Of a DNA stretch of 64,000 nt, positions 42,433-52,300 are shown piece by piece (the stretch's first letter is position 1; every line of letters starts with the position of its first letter). Below the pieces are notes generated by a model, which had not been told where the DNA came from, did not search any database, and saw nothing but the letters and a program-made list of their open reading frames with translations. This stretch comes from JAFDVL01 sp043783625. GTDB taxonomy: Bacteria; Acidobacteriota; Blastocatellia; RBC074. Where the stretch lies: contig JAYVZE010000190.1 of NCBI GenBank assembly GCA_043783625.1, positions 42,193 to 106,192 on the forward strand, in the 5' to 3' direction. The translations under genes and the position numbers were made by a program.

Positions 42433-43881
42433 ATGACTAAAGATTATAATTTCAAACGAATCGCCTCATTAAAAACTGCTGACAATTTTCAGGCTTACCT
42501 GGACTCACTCGGAATCGAATTGCCATTTGATCGTGAATTGCAATCCGGTTCCGGTTCTCCGCTCGGACAAAGCTACACCGTACACGGCAAAACCATCGGA
42601 AATCGTTTCAGTATTTTGCCGATGGAAGGCTGGGACGGAACGCCTGACGGCTTCCCTTCTGATCTGACGATTCGTCGCTGGCACAACTTTGGCGACAGTG
42701 GAGCCAAGTTGATCTGGGGCGGCGAAGCGGTTGCCGTACGACACGATGGACGTGCCAATCCAAACCAATTAATTTCCAGTGACACGACCGCTTCGGCGCT
42801 TGAATCCTTACGAACTACGCTGCTTGATGCCCATCAAAATCGCTGCGGAAAAACCGATGATCTTTTGCTTGGATTGCAATTAACGCACAGCGGAAGATTC
42901 TCGCGTCCGAACGGAAAAACGCTTGAATCACGTACGCTGTATCGTCATCCAATCCTTGATAAAAAATTTCATGTCGAGCCGGAAAAAGCTTTGTTAACCA
43001 ACGGAGAAATTGACGATTTAATTGGGGATTTTGTGAAAGCCGCCGTTCGTGCGCAGCAGGCGGGTTACGAATTCGTAGACCTCAAGCATTGTCACGGCTA
43101 CCTCGGACATGAATTCTTGAGCTCGCATACCCGTGAAGGAAAATACGGCGGCAGCCTCGAAAATCGCACCCGATTCTTGCGCGAACTGGTGAACGGAATC
43201 CGTCGTGACGCGCCGGGGTTACACATCGGAGTTCGCCTCAGTGCGTTCGATTTAATTCCCTTCCGCAAGGATGCCGATCAACGCGGAGAACCTGAAGATT
43301 TTGATGGAATTTACAACTACGGTTTCGGCGTGAACAAAAATAATCCGCTGGAAGTTGACCTCACCGAAACGTTTGAATTTCTACAAATTTTGCAGGATTT
43401 GGATATTCGATTAGTTTGCGTTTCGGCAGGCAGCCCCTACTACATTCCGCATATTCAACGTCCCGCGATTTTCCCGCCGTCTGATGGCTATCTGCCGCCC
43501 GAAGACCCGCTCATTGGCGTCGCGCGTTTGCTGAACTATACAGCACAACTGAAAGCGCGTTTTCCTGAACTTCTCATCGTTGGAACCGGCTACAGTTATT
43601 TGCAGGAATGGCTGGCGAATGTCGGTCAATACTACGTGCGAACCGATAAAGTTGATTTTGTCGGAATGGGACGAATCGTGCTTTCATATCACGATATGCC
43701 AGACGATGTTTTGCATGGCAGACCATTGCAAACCAAACGGCTGTGCCGGACTTTTAGCGATTGCACGACGGCTCCGCGTAATGGATTAGTTTCGGGATGT
43801 TATCCGCTTGATCCGCTTTACAAACAGCATCCGCAGGCAGCAGAACTGAAAATCTTCAAGCAACAATTTAAGAGCGCGTAG
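42433..43881 (+). CDS. NADH:flavin oxidoreductase, Old Yellow Enzyme family
   Basis: A 482-residue FMN-dependent reductase, longer than typical OYEs of about 360-400. The barrel signatures are RFSILPMEGWDGTPDG, LGLQLTHSGRFSRPNG, AGYEFVDLKHCHGYLGHEFL, GGSLENRTRFLRELV and DFVGMGRIVLSYHDMP. The HCHGYL motif gives the substrate-binding histidine pair. OYEs reduce activated double bonds with NAD(P)H. The C-terminal part ends with a cysteine-containing segment (TFSDCTTAPRNGLVSGC), and no Fe-S cysteine cluster is evident. It is 9 bases upstream of the acyltransferase gene. Confidence 0.92.
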   Translation: MTKDYNFKRIASLKTADNFQAYLDSLGIELPFDRELQSGSGSPLGQSYTVHGKTIGNRFSILPMEGWDGTPDGFPSDLTIRRWHNFGDSGAKLIWGGEAVAVRHDGRANPNQLISSDTTASALESLRTTLLDAHQNRCGKTDDLLLGLQLTHSGRFSRPNGKTLESRTLYRHPILDKKFHVEPEKALLTNGEIDDLIGDFVKAAVRAQQAGYEFVDLKHCHGYLGHEFLSSHTREGKYGGSLENRTRFLRELVNGIRRDAPGLHIGVRLSAFDLIPFRKDADQRGEPEDFDGIYNYGFGVNKNNPLEVDLTETFEFLQILQDLDIRLVCVSAGSPYYIPHIQRPAIFPPSDGYLPPEDPLIGVARLLNYTAQLKARFPELLIVGTGYSYLQEWLANVGQYYVRTDKVDFVGMGRIVLSYHDMPDDVLHGRPLQTKRLCRTFSDCTTAPRNGLVSGCYPLDPLYKQHPQAAELKIFKQQFKSA

Positions 43882-43890
43882 GCTTTACTC

Positions 43891-44526
43891 ATGAACCCTG
43901 ATCCCAATCACGCTACTCTTTATTTCCGCTGTGCGCGGCAAGGAATAATCTTCATCAGCAGCACTTATTTTCGCGTGGAGTTTTCAGGCTTTGAAAACGT
44001 GCCGAAAAAAGGGCCGTACATTGTCGCGCCGAATCACCAAAGTTTTTTTGATCCCTTCTGGGTTTCGATTCCGTTCGGCTACCCGCTGCGTTATATGACG
44101 TGGGATAAATTCGCCAATATGCCCGTACTGGGAGGCTTTATTCGCAGCCTCGGAGCCTTCCCCGTCAAACTCGAAAAAGGCGACCGTACCGCGATGAAAA
44201 CTGCCGCGCAGCACCTGTCAAACGGCGGTTCCGTGATGATTTTCCCTGAAGGTGGAAGAACCAGAACGGGAGAAGTAATGACCTTCAAACCCGGTGTCAT
44301 TAAATTAGCAATTGAAACGAAAGTACCAATTATTCCGGTGACAATTTCCGGTGGTTTTGAAGTCTTCAGTCCTCAGCATAACTTCCCGCGACCTGGCAAA
44401 ATCTTAATCACCTATCACCACCCCTTTATCGTCGAAGATCAGGCGGAAGGCTGCGAGAGCAAAGATTTTCTACTCGCACAAGCGAAGCGATTGCAGGCTC
44501 AGGTAGATAGTGGATTAACCAGATAG
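43891..44526 (+). CDS. plsC: 1-acyl-sn-glycerol-3-phosphate acyltransferase (PlsC-like)
   Basis: A 211-residue membrane-associated acyltransferase. The HX4D motif is APNHQSFFDPFWV near residue 49, and the FPEGGRTRTGE block that binds phosphate lies near residue 118. IPVTISGGFE is typical of the third block. It transfers an acyl chain to lysophosphatidic acid or a related lipid. It follows the OYE gene by 9 bases and is convergent with the SIS gene, with an IS5-type element inserted between the two stops. Confidence 0.9.
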   Translation: MNPDPNHATLYFRCARQGIIFISSTYFRVEFSGFENVPKKGPYIVAPNHQSFFDPFWVSIPFGYPLRYMTWDKFANMPVLGGFIRSLGAFPVKLEKGDRTAMKTAAQHLSNGGSVMIFPEGGRTRTGEVMTFKPGVIKLAIETKVPIIPVTISGGFEVFSPQHNFPRPGKILITYHHPFIVEDQAEGCESKDFLLAQAKRLQAQVDSGLTR

Positions 44527-44535
44527 AATCCCTAA

Positions 44536-45321
44536 GAGCGTCTAACAAAAAGAATAATGAAATCGTGAAAGTTTGCTGATAAAAAGGAATCCAGCCCTGC
44601 GAGAAAGGATTCCTCTGATGGCAAAACCAGTTGTAACCGATGAATTATGGGAAATTATCCAACCGTTGCTGCCGCCTGCCAAGCCGCGCCGCAAACGGTA
44701 TCCCGGGCGCAAGCCCATTGATGATCGTAAAGCCTTAACGGGCATTTTGTTCATTCTCAAAACGGGTACAGCGTGGGAAGACCTGCCGCGCGAACTGGGT
44801 TGTGGTTCGGGCATGACGTGCTGGCGACGCTTGCGCGACTGGCAGTCTGGGCACTTCTGCACCAAACCTTACTCTCGCTCTTGCACGCCGAACAGAAACT
44901 GGATTGGTCGCGCGCACTGGTGGAGATCTCGTCCGTGCGGGCTGTTTTTGGGGGGCCCAAACTGGCCCCAACCACGCACTTGCAGCCGCTGGTGAACGCC
45001 ATCCCACTGGTGCTGGGACGACGCGGACGCCCGCGCTGGCGTCCCGACCGGGTGCAGACCGGGGTTATGACGCACAAGCGCACCGCGTTTGGTTGCGCAC
45101 ACAAGGCATCACGCCTGTACTCGCCAAGCGCAACACGCCACATGGTAGTGGTTTGGGACTGCATCCGTTGGGATGTCGAACGGACGATTGCCTGGTTGCA
45201 TCAGTTTCGTCGCTTACGCATCAGATACGAACGCCGCGCCGATATCCACGAAGCGTTTGTCTCGCTCGCTTGTAGTCTGATCGCCTTTCGTTTCTTATAA
45301 CTCTCTTTTTGTTAGACGCTC
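44536..45321 (+). mobile_element. Degenerate IS5 family element (IS1031-like) with intact ends
   Basis: The 786-base element has perfect 18-base terminal repeats: GAGCGTCTAACAAAAAGA at 44536-44553 and its complement at 45304-45321. A 3-base duplication TAA flanks it (44533-44535 and 45322-45324), which fits the TNA target of IS1031-type elements. It landed between the stop codons of plsC and the SIS gene. The ends look young, while the transposase is broken, suggesting movement by a transposase supplied in trans. Confidence 0.88.
44618..45300 (+). pseudogene. IS5 family transposase, frameshifted and internally deleted
   Basis: The N-terminus is intact from ATG 44618 (VVTDELWEIIQPLLPP, RKALTGILFILKTGTAWEDL, the DUF4096 part). 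From about 44830 the reading moves to another frame (LHQTLLSLLHAEQKLDWSRALV, SSVRAVFGGPKL). The stretch between the GPK and QPL(V) blocks, where the transposase normally has NPTDRRKPGSKHH and ANRHDV, is missing. A third frame carries ADRGYDAQAH and GITPVLAKRN. The end returns to the second frame with DVERTIAWLHQFRRLRIRYE. At least three frame changes and one deletion mean that no active DDE enzyme can form. Confidence 0.88.
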
Positions 45322-46355
45322 TAAACAGTTTTCGTCACCTTCGACAACGACCGCGACACATCAGGATTCAATCCCTTCGCTTCAGAAAGCATCGCCGCAA
45401 AAAGTTGTGCGGGAATAATGTACGGAATCGGAGAAAGCATTTCGCCCATTTTTTGGGGGATTTTTAGCGATCTTGTACCCAGCTTCAACGCTGATGCTTC
45501 GCTGGAAATAATTAACGTCTCGGCGTTCAATCCTTGCAGCCTTCCCATTAATTCTACTGTGCCTGCAAACGTAGCTCCCGGCGGGGCAAAGACCATTACG
45601 GGGAATCCGCGTTCGATCATCGCTATCGGGCCGTGCAGAAAATCCGCGCCGGAAAAACGCTCCGCAATCACGTAACAGGTTTCCATTAATTTAATCGCAA
45701 ATTCGTACGCGTTGCCGTAATTCAAGCCGCGCCCGATGACTACGCAGTGATCCATAAACACGTAGCGTTCGACCATCGCTTGGATTTCAGATTTCAACGT
45801 CAACGAAGCGGCGGCGAGTTCCGGCAGGCGTTCGATTTCGTGACCTTTTCTTTTTCCGGCTAAGGCTTCCGCAAGCAAATGAAACATCAATTGTTGTCCG
45901 GTGTAGGTCTTCGTCGCCGCGAGGCTTTTTTCTTTTCCCGCGTGAATCAAAAATGTTTCGTCGGCGATTTTCGTCAGCGAAGAATTCGCTTCGTTCGTGA
46001 TTCCCAACGTCATCGCGCCGCAACGTTTGGCATTTTCGAGCGTGAGGTTAATGTCTACGCCTTCGCCGGATTGCGAGACGCCGATATACAGCGTATCGCG
46101 CAGATCAAGCTTCGCGTTATAAAGTGTATGCACCGCAGGCGCAGCCAATGAAACCGGGATTCCCGTCGTGATTTCGAGTAAATATCGTCCGAACGAACTG
46201 GCGTTATCGGAGCTGCCACGTGCCGCAATAGCGATGAAGCGAATACCCCGTTTTTTGATTGCTGCGGCGAAGCGTTTGACCTTCGCAGCTTCGCGTTTGA
46301 TGGTGCGTTCGAGGGCGACGGGCTGCTCGGCAATTTCTTTTAGCATTAAGGACAT
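45321..46355 (-). CDS. SIS domain protein (GlmS isomerase-like / AgaS-FrlB type)
   Basis: A 344-residue protein with two SIS domains and no glutaminase domain. Seen are RFIAIAARGSSDNASSFGRYL, YIGVSQSGEGVDINLTLENA, ETFLIHAGKEKSLAATKTYTG, VIGRGLNYGNAYEFAIKLMET and GADFLHGPIAMIERGFPVMV. This arrangement matches sugar-phosphate isomerases or deaminases acting on glucosamine- or fructosamine-phosphates. The stop at 45321 lies exactly at the edge of the IS5-type element, but the TAG would also be formed without the insertion. Confidence 0.9.
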   Translation of the reverse strand: MSLMLKEIAEQPVALERTIKREAAKVKRFAAAIKKRGIRFIAIAARGSSDNASSFGRYLLEITTGIPVSLAAPAVHTLYNAKLDLRDTLYIGVSQSGEGVDINLTLENAKRCGAMTLGITNEANSSLTKIADETFLIHAGKEKSLAATKTYTGQQLMFHLLAEALAGKRKGHEIERLPELAAASLTLKSEIQAMVERYVFMDHCVVIGRGLNYGNAYEFAIKLMETCYVIAERFSGADFLHGPIAMIERGFPVMVFAPPGATFAGTVELMGRLQGLNAETLIISSEASALKLGTRSLKIPQKMGEMLSPIPYIIPAQLFAAMLSEAKGLNPDVSRSLSKVTKTV

Positions 46356-46371
46356 GAATTATTTTTCTCCC

Positions 46372-46432
46372 AGGTAGGATAGGCGTCCCGCCTGTTCCCG
46401 ATTTTCGGAAGACAGGGACGCCTATCCTACCT
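46372..46432. repeat. GTAGGATAGGCGTCCCGCCT palindrome pair
   Basis: Arms at 46372-46395 and 46412-46432 are inverted copies, with an inner AGGCG-TCC-CGCCT core and a GTAG foot. One arm recurs with 24 identical bases inside waaA (40123-40146). It directly abuts the stop codon at 46433. Confidence 0.85.
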
Positions 46433-47734
46433 TTATTTTGTAATCGCTGGCATTTCTACGACTTCCATTTGTATTAAATGAATGCCTGCTTCGATCTCAA
46501 TTTCATTGGTATTCGGAGGCGCCGTTAAATGCACACTCAGTCGTTGCAAAAGTGAAACGATGAACGGCGCACGCTTGCCCGAGGGCAGCAAAACACTATG
46601 AATATTGCGTCGAAACTGCTGGTCGAATAATTGATTCGCAATTATTTGCAAATTATTTTTCAAAAATTCCTCAGCCATTTCCGCTGTAATATTTGGGTCT
46701 TGGGTGTAAATTTCCAGCTTCGGTTTCACCATCGCGGTGTAGCCCCAATCCTCAAAATAACGCATCAACATCATTTCAATCTGCGCCCGTTCTGCACGTT
46801 GAAGCTGATCGACACTCATTTGCAAGCGCAGCACTTTCGCAGAAATCAGCCGCGCAGAAATTTGCGTCAGCACATTTCCAAAAGCTTTCTCAGGTGAAGT
46901 TGAAGCCGCATAAGCATTCAATAAATCCAGCAGTTTTCGCTCCCGCAATTGCACCATTAACCGATCAGGATTGCCGCTGAGGTCAACGACTGCAACATAA
47001 TATCCGGCGGCTACAGTGCGCGTCAGCGCATCTATGAGATTCGTAAACTGGGCATCATCAGTTCCTTCGGTCAACACGTATAAAAAAATATCTGCTTTGC
47101 CCGAAGCGATAAAATTCACTCCTGCGGAGTCAGCCTGCTTCACCAGAGAAGCCTTGATTGTCTTGGTAGTTTCACCCGAAAATCTGGCGACAATTTTCGG
47201 AGGACGCTGATACGTGCGATTGAGAAATCTGGCAACCAACAGCTTCGCCCAATCTTTCTGTGATTCATCAATCATCAAATCATCAAAGACAATTTTGCTG
47301 AGCACATCCGTACTTTTATTGGCAAATCCGTAGATCGGCAGCTCGTTTTTTTGCTGCCGTAACCAGGTTACAATTTCAATTCGCTGTGCTTCCTGCCCCG
47401 CCGTGAATCCGATGATAACCCCGTTGAGCTGCGCTACATTTTGCGACTTCACCCATTCCATCAAAGCCGATGAATTCTCCGTCTGAAAAACTTCACGCGG
47501 CGGATACACCACATCGAAATCAGCAATGCGGGCAAACGTGCGCGGCAACTTCGTCGAAGCAAAACGGACGTCTAACGGAATCAGCAGCAATCTGCCAACA
47601 AAATCTTTCGTAGGAATCGGGGTCATTTTCGGACGTTTTTTTTGCGCGAAGCTTTCATTGCTGCCAAAACTTAAAAATAGTCCTGATAGAATCAGAAGTT
47701 GGAGAATTATTGATTTGGAGAAAAATCGGATCAT
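46433..47734 (-). CDS. Exported protein, possibly DUF4127-like
   Basis: The start at ATG 47734 begins a signal peptide (MIRFFSKSIILQLLILSGLF), giving 433 residues; a longer frame starts at 47785. The N-terminal RLLLIPLDVRFASTKLPRTF followed by VVYPPREVF resembles the start of DUF4127 proteins (PLDxRP ... PP), but I am not certain of this match. Later parts include GKADIFLYVLTEGTDDAQ and GYYVAVVDLSGNPDRLM. No catalytic motif is obvious. It is a single gene, and its stop abuts a repeat. Confidence 0.65.
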   Translation of the reverse strand: MIRFFSKSIILQLLILSGLFLSFGSNESFAQKKRPKMTPIPTKDFVGRLLLIPLDVRFASTKLPRTFARIADFDVVYPPREVFQTENSSALMEWVKSQNVAQLNGVIIGFTAGQEAQRIEIVTWLRQQKNELPIYGFANKSTDVLSKIVFDDLMIDESQKDWAKLLVARFLNRTYQRPPKIVARFSGETTKTIKASLVKQADSAGVNFIASGKADIFLYVLTEGTDDAQFTNLIDALTRTVAAGYYVAVVDLSGNPDRLMVQLRERKLLDLLNAYAASTSPEKAFGNVLTQISARLISAKVLRLQMSVDQLQRAERAQIEMMLMRYFEDWGYTAMVKPKLEIYTQDPNITAEMAEEFLKNNLQIIANQLFDQQFRRNIHSVLLPSGKRAPFIVSLLQRLSVHLTAPPNTNEIEIEAGIHLIQMEVVEMPAITK

Positions 47735-47822
47735 GCAAAAAGTGCTTCGATTTAATGATGTGCCTCGAAGGTAGTTATTCTGCATTAACTTTTGATGGCT
47801 GTAAAATCCACGCCGAAAACAG

Positions 47823-48419
47823 CTATTTCACATTAATCTTCACTGCATTCCCAACTTTACCATCAACCGTTAGCACGACATCCACCAACCCTTTCCCCGC
47901 CAGGCTTTTCGGCAGTGATAAATTAATTTGATCTACGCCGACGAAGCAGCAATGCGCTCCGGCGTACAGCACCGGCACAGTCGCTCCTCCGATGGTCGCC
48001 GTCACATTGCTTAATCCGCTGTTGGCACGAATTCCCGTGCCGTACAGCTCCAGAAAAGTTTCATCGTAGGCAGTCACGTCAAGCGGAATCGCAGTGCAGC
48101 CCTGCGCCGTACACGGAGCGACTACGCCGCCTGTGCGTACTCCGTTTTTGATGAATAGTAATGTCGCCGCCGCCGCACCTGCTCCGTCTGAAGTCGCGGA
48201 AAAAATCCCAGGTTGTAAATTCGTCACGTTCACCGCTCCCGTAGAAATTTCGCCGTTGGAATTCGTGATAATTATCGTCGCAAATCCTGCGGCTGTTCCT
48301 GCTGGAATCTGATAATTCACCTGCCCCGCGCCCGCATAAAATAAGGGTGCTAAGCGTTCGACTCCCGCGCTGTCACGAACTTTGACTGTCGTTCCGCTTA
48401 ATTCTGTAGGAAAGGAGAA
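47823..48419 (-). pseudogene. TIGR03437 C-terminal domain, 5' truncated
   Basis: Reading minus from about 48419 gives FSFPTELSGTTVKVRDSAGV, APLFYAGAGQVNYQIPAG, NLQPGIFSATSDGAGAAAA, FLELYGTGIRANSGLSN, VPVLYAGAHCCFVGVDQINL and a normal stop. This is the C-terminal TIGR03437 Ig-like domain that ends many large acidobacterial exported proteins. The frame stops at 48420-48422, exactly where IS256 transposase sequence begins. The N-terminal part of the gene is lost or displaced. The remaining piece has no plausible start other than an internal GTG at 48318-48320. Confidence 0.82.
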
Positions 48420-48422
48420 TCA

Positions 48423-48725
48423 AAATATCCGACCATCGTCAAAAACTGGCGGGCGTATGGGGAGGGGACTTGTCCGATGTTTGCGGCGGAGATCAGAAAA
48501 GCCGTTTACACGATGAATGCGATTGTGTCACTGCAAACAATCAGCAAAAATCAAACCGCTTTCCCAAGCGAGGAAGCGGCTTACAAATTACTTTATTTAG
48601 CCTTGCCATCCAGAAAAAATGGACGATGCCCTCAGGATTGGGGTCGCGCTCTCAATCAACTGGCGACCCTCTTTGAGGATCGCTTAACTAACTAAAATTC
48701 ACTTACACAAATTTTCTGACACCCT
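48423..48725 (+). mobile_element. Remnant of an IS256 family element (3' end)
   Basis: Reading plus from 48423 gives KYPTIVKNWRAYGE, FAAEIRKAVYTMNAIVSLQT, FPSEEAAYKLLYLALPS and DWGRALNQLATLFEDRL, the C-terminal tail of IS256-type transposases (compare YTTNAIESLN and KLLYLA in intact ones). A frame change near 48610 is suggested, because IQKKWTMP appears in another frame. After the stop, TTCACTTACACAAATTTTCT GACACCCTC resembles the right inverted repeat of such elements. The 5' part is absent. Confidence 0.85.
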
Positions 48726-48728
48726 CGG

Positions 48729-49004
48729 TTACTCATAATATTTAGCCGCATGAAATATTCGTGCCATAATATTCCAGTTAATGTTTTCAGGGAAACTCAT
48801 ATTTTGGTTACTATAATAACCATCCATATCTTCAACCCACGCACTGAGGGCTTCAAGATAGTCCGCCAGATTATCATTTTCCCATTCATGCTTGTTATTA
48901 AATAAATCTGTAAGGAGAGAGCGGACAAATCCAACAAACTCTTCACGAGAGGAGACTCGATTTACTTCGATATCAATTTCCATAAAATTATAAATTCTGC
49001 GCAA
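48729..49004 (-). CDS. Putative immunity protein 2, DUF7660-like
   Basis: A 91-residue acidic protein, perhaps starting at an internal ATG (48983). It contains SREEFVGFVRSLLTD, EWENDNLADYLEALSAWVED and DGYYSNQNMSFPENINWNIM, a pattern I recall from small DUF7660-type proteins that often lie behind toxins. It starts 1 base after the stop of the preceding small gene. It is AT-rich compared with the RHS gene. Position behind an RHS protein suggests an immunity role, which is inference. Confidence 0.65.
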   Translation of the reverse strand: MRRIYNFMEIDIEVNRVSSREEFVGFVRSLLTDLFNNKHEWENDNLADYLEALSAWVEDMDGYYSNQNMSFPENINWNIMARIFHAAKYYE

Positions 49005-49005
49005 C

Positions 49006-49338
49006 TTAAATATTCTTAATTACCTGAACTCCACGGCGAAATGCCCATGCAACGTCGCTTTCAAAATCTCCAGTTATAGCTTTTGACCAAATTATTTCAA
49101 TAAGTGCACTATCTGTATACCCACCAGTATCCTGTGACAACAAGCGAGATAATTTATTAAGCAAAATGTGAAGTATCTCGTTATAAGCTTTTGCCTTGTT
49201 CAGTTCTTCTATTTCGTTAATTTTGGAAAAAGACTCCCGTGCAAAAATTGTAAGATCGTAAGCTAGTCGACAAAATAATTTAGATTTATTCTCAATTGAG
49301 AGATCCGAGACTATTAATATGAATTCTTCTTTCTCCAT
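49006..49338 (-). CDS. Putative immunity protein 1 of the RHS toxin
   Basis: A 110-residue, mainly helical soluble protein. It has no match that I recognise. It contains LFCRLAYDLTIFARESFSK, AKAYNEILHILLNKLSRLL and SDVAWAFRRGVQVIKN. It starts 4 bases after the stop of the RHS gene, the usual place of the cognate immunity gene of a polymorphic toxin, and is AT-rich. A direct neutralising role against the ParB-like C-terminus is inferred from position only. Confidence 0.65.
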   Translation of the reverse strand: MEKEEFILIVSDLSIENKSKLFCRLAYDLTIFARESFSKINEIEELNKAKAYNEILHILLNKLSRLLSQDTGGYTDSALIEIIWSKAITGDFESDVAWAFRRGVQVIKNI

Positions 49339-49342
49339 GAAT

Positions 49343-52300
49343 TTACCTTCCTCTTGGTCTAACCTTAGGCTCTTTAAACGTGATCTTCGGGATTACTTCT
49401 CGAGGTAGATTATTAACGTTTACACCTCTTTCTTTAAGTATTTCGATGCGATGATGTCCTTGAAGGATATTGCCATCTGGTCTTGTCCTTAAACTCTCGT
49501 CCTGACCTGGGGCTAAAGACCTAATGATATCCTCGGTACTCATTTGACGAATACTCTCTAGTTTTTTTGGATCGAGAGCATGTATTGGTTTTAAATCTGG
49601 TCGTTCCTCCTCAGTATGTAAAACAGCTCCTCCTAGAGGTGGCGAGGTAGCTCCTGTGCCGAGTCCGTATATCTGGGCTTGTATAAGTGCCATTTCAACT
49701 ATCGTGATTCCAGTAATTTCAACTGTACCAACTGCCAAAACCGCAGATATACCATATGCTCCCAACAGCCCAAGTGCAATTCGGTCCCCTTTCCCTAGAG
49801 GTCTCACAACATGTTTTATGCCATCTGAACCCAGTCTTACAATAGTGTTCCTAAGTTGTTTTTCTTCACCTGTTCCCCCTACAGCCGAAAATTGAATCAA
49901 AGTATTGTCATCGTAAAGCGTCCATCCTTCCGACTCGAACCGCTCTCTTTCATGTTTTGGAGCATCGGAAGCTTTAGCTGGCGACCCCTTTACATGATAC
50001 CAAAGCGATCCATTTGCGACGTTTTTACCAACCCAGTACTCACCTGTTGGATCAGTCAGAGATAAAGGGCTATTCATCACATAGGAGTAGCGATTCCACG
50101 ATTGCGGCATAGATAAATGAGCACTTCCCATTGCTGGGTCTACAGAAGTGAAGCGTCCATACACAGAGCCGTGATACCGCGCTTCGGCAAAATCTAAGCC
50201 TGTTTCTACGTCACGTTCATAGTTAGCGAATTTATCGCGGACGCAATCACCTGTGAATCCTTGCGCGGTCGTGCGTCCGCCATAACCCGCCGTTAATTCT
50301 TCACCAAAGGGCAGGTAATCGTGACGACTGATTCCAGCTAAACTTCCCGTAGAATCAGCCAGAATGCGCGGCGTATTCACCTGATCTGTCACCATCCAAC
50401 GGGTGACGCAACCCGCTCCAACATCACCAACCACTAGAAGCTCGCCCAAGCGATAGCCATACTCTTTGTTCGGCAAATTAGTCGCCGAGCCTGCTGCGTA
50501 TTCGGCGACAAGTTCGCCGCCAATCCCGTAGACCTGCCACCAATTGCTGGTTCCGTTGTTGATCGAACGTCGCACACGATGCCCGGCAGCGTCATACGAA
50601 TAGGAATTGAGCGTTCCATTCGGACTGACCGCAGTTAGCATCTGATTGTTGATGTCGTATGTTTTTGCCCCTGAGCTGGTCGTTTGCGTCAGCTTATCTT
50701 TCGTCAGATTTCCAACTGCGTCATAACGCATTTTATCCGTCGCGGCATCGGTATCTGTGTCAGTGGAAGCTTTCTGACGATTGGAGGCGGCGACGAATTT
50801 AAAGGCGGGACTGACAGGGACATTACTACTTCCGCTCACCGTGCGATTGCCATAGCGATCATAGGTATAGGTCTGATTGAGAGTACTGTAGTTATTAGCT
50901 CCGGTGCTGGTATAGGTTTGTTCCCAAAGCCCGGTCACACGATTCAATTCATCGTAGCCATAATACTCAACTGGCATAAACCACGAGGTAACAGCATCAT
51001 TCAATGGAATAAAATGGTCTTCTCGATACACATTCCCATTGTTGAGCGTACCACCATTTCCAACCGCGCTGTTCGCCCCATAAAAAATGCGTAACGCGCC
51101 ACGATTCCATGACCATTCATCGCCGCCATTCGTGCCGAGACGCACGTCGTAGAGTTGACCGAGATTATTGTAATGGCGATTGTGATAGAGCGGTGTTTGC
51201 GTCCCGAATTGCTCGCGGATCATATTACCGGAAGCGTTGTAAGTAATTCCGGTAGAGTAGGTGCGTTGCACCCCATCAAGATTGCCAACCATCTGGCTCA
51301 GCCGACCGATAGCATCAAAGCTGTAAGTAATCTTGTGCAATGAGGGCAGCGTTTTTTCTTTGACGTTGCCCGATAAATCATAAAGATGTGAGGTGGTAAA
51401 TGGATTGCTCCACGTCCCGCTGGTTTTGAATTTTTGCGTTGCGGATAACGGTCTTCCTAAAATGTCGTACCCGTCTACGGCAGAGTACTCGACTGTTTGT
51501 CCGGTCGTTTCATCGCCTCCAGTATAGTCGTACCAGTACCGCCCCTTGCCATATTTTTCAGCCGCCGGATTGTCATAGAATTTCTTAATGTCAGGGTTGA
51601 CGGTAGTGTTTGAATAATCAACGGTTGTAACCCGACCTAGTGCGTCATAGGTTGAGGTAGTGAACCATCCTCGCGCATCGGTATGCTTGGTAATATTTCC
51701 GCCGTCATCATATTCAAACGTGTCTGCTCCAGCTTTCTCTGGATTTGTCTGAGAGATTAGCCGCGAAAGGCTGCTATACACAAAGCTACGAGTCTGTACT
51801 CCTTGAGTCACCAGCGTCATGCGACTCAAAGCATCATACGTGTAGGACGTAGATTGTACCGGACTGGCAATTGTTCCCAGACTGTTAGAGCTATCCGGTT
51901 CATCCGTGCGATCAAGTTGACCTAATCCGTTTACTCTGGTTCGCTTGATCTTCCCAGCGGGGTCAGTCGTCGTGGTGTAGTTCGCGTCATAGGCAACAGT
52001 CGAAATGCCCATGGAGTTGGTATTCGCTCCCCACGGTGCAGGCAAACCTGAGCCATCAAATGTTTGTGATTCAACGGCTCTACCGCTGCGATCAACAGTT
52101 TCCCGTACCCAGCCCATCGTATACTCGCTGCTGGCAGCGGTTGAATTTGCGGCGCGATACGGATTGGAAATTACTTTGTAGGTATTCGTGCTGGTTGTGG
52201 CATATCGGGTTTGGACTTTAACTCCAACAGTTTCGTCCGTCGCGCCTTGAGTTACTGAATTTTCCAGTGTACGCGCTAATCGCACTCTCCCTAGTTGATC

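Noticed and set aside
44618..45300. Active IS5 transposase through programmed frameshifting
   Set aside because: At least three frame changes and loss of the central segment cannot be rescued by a single shift.
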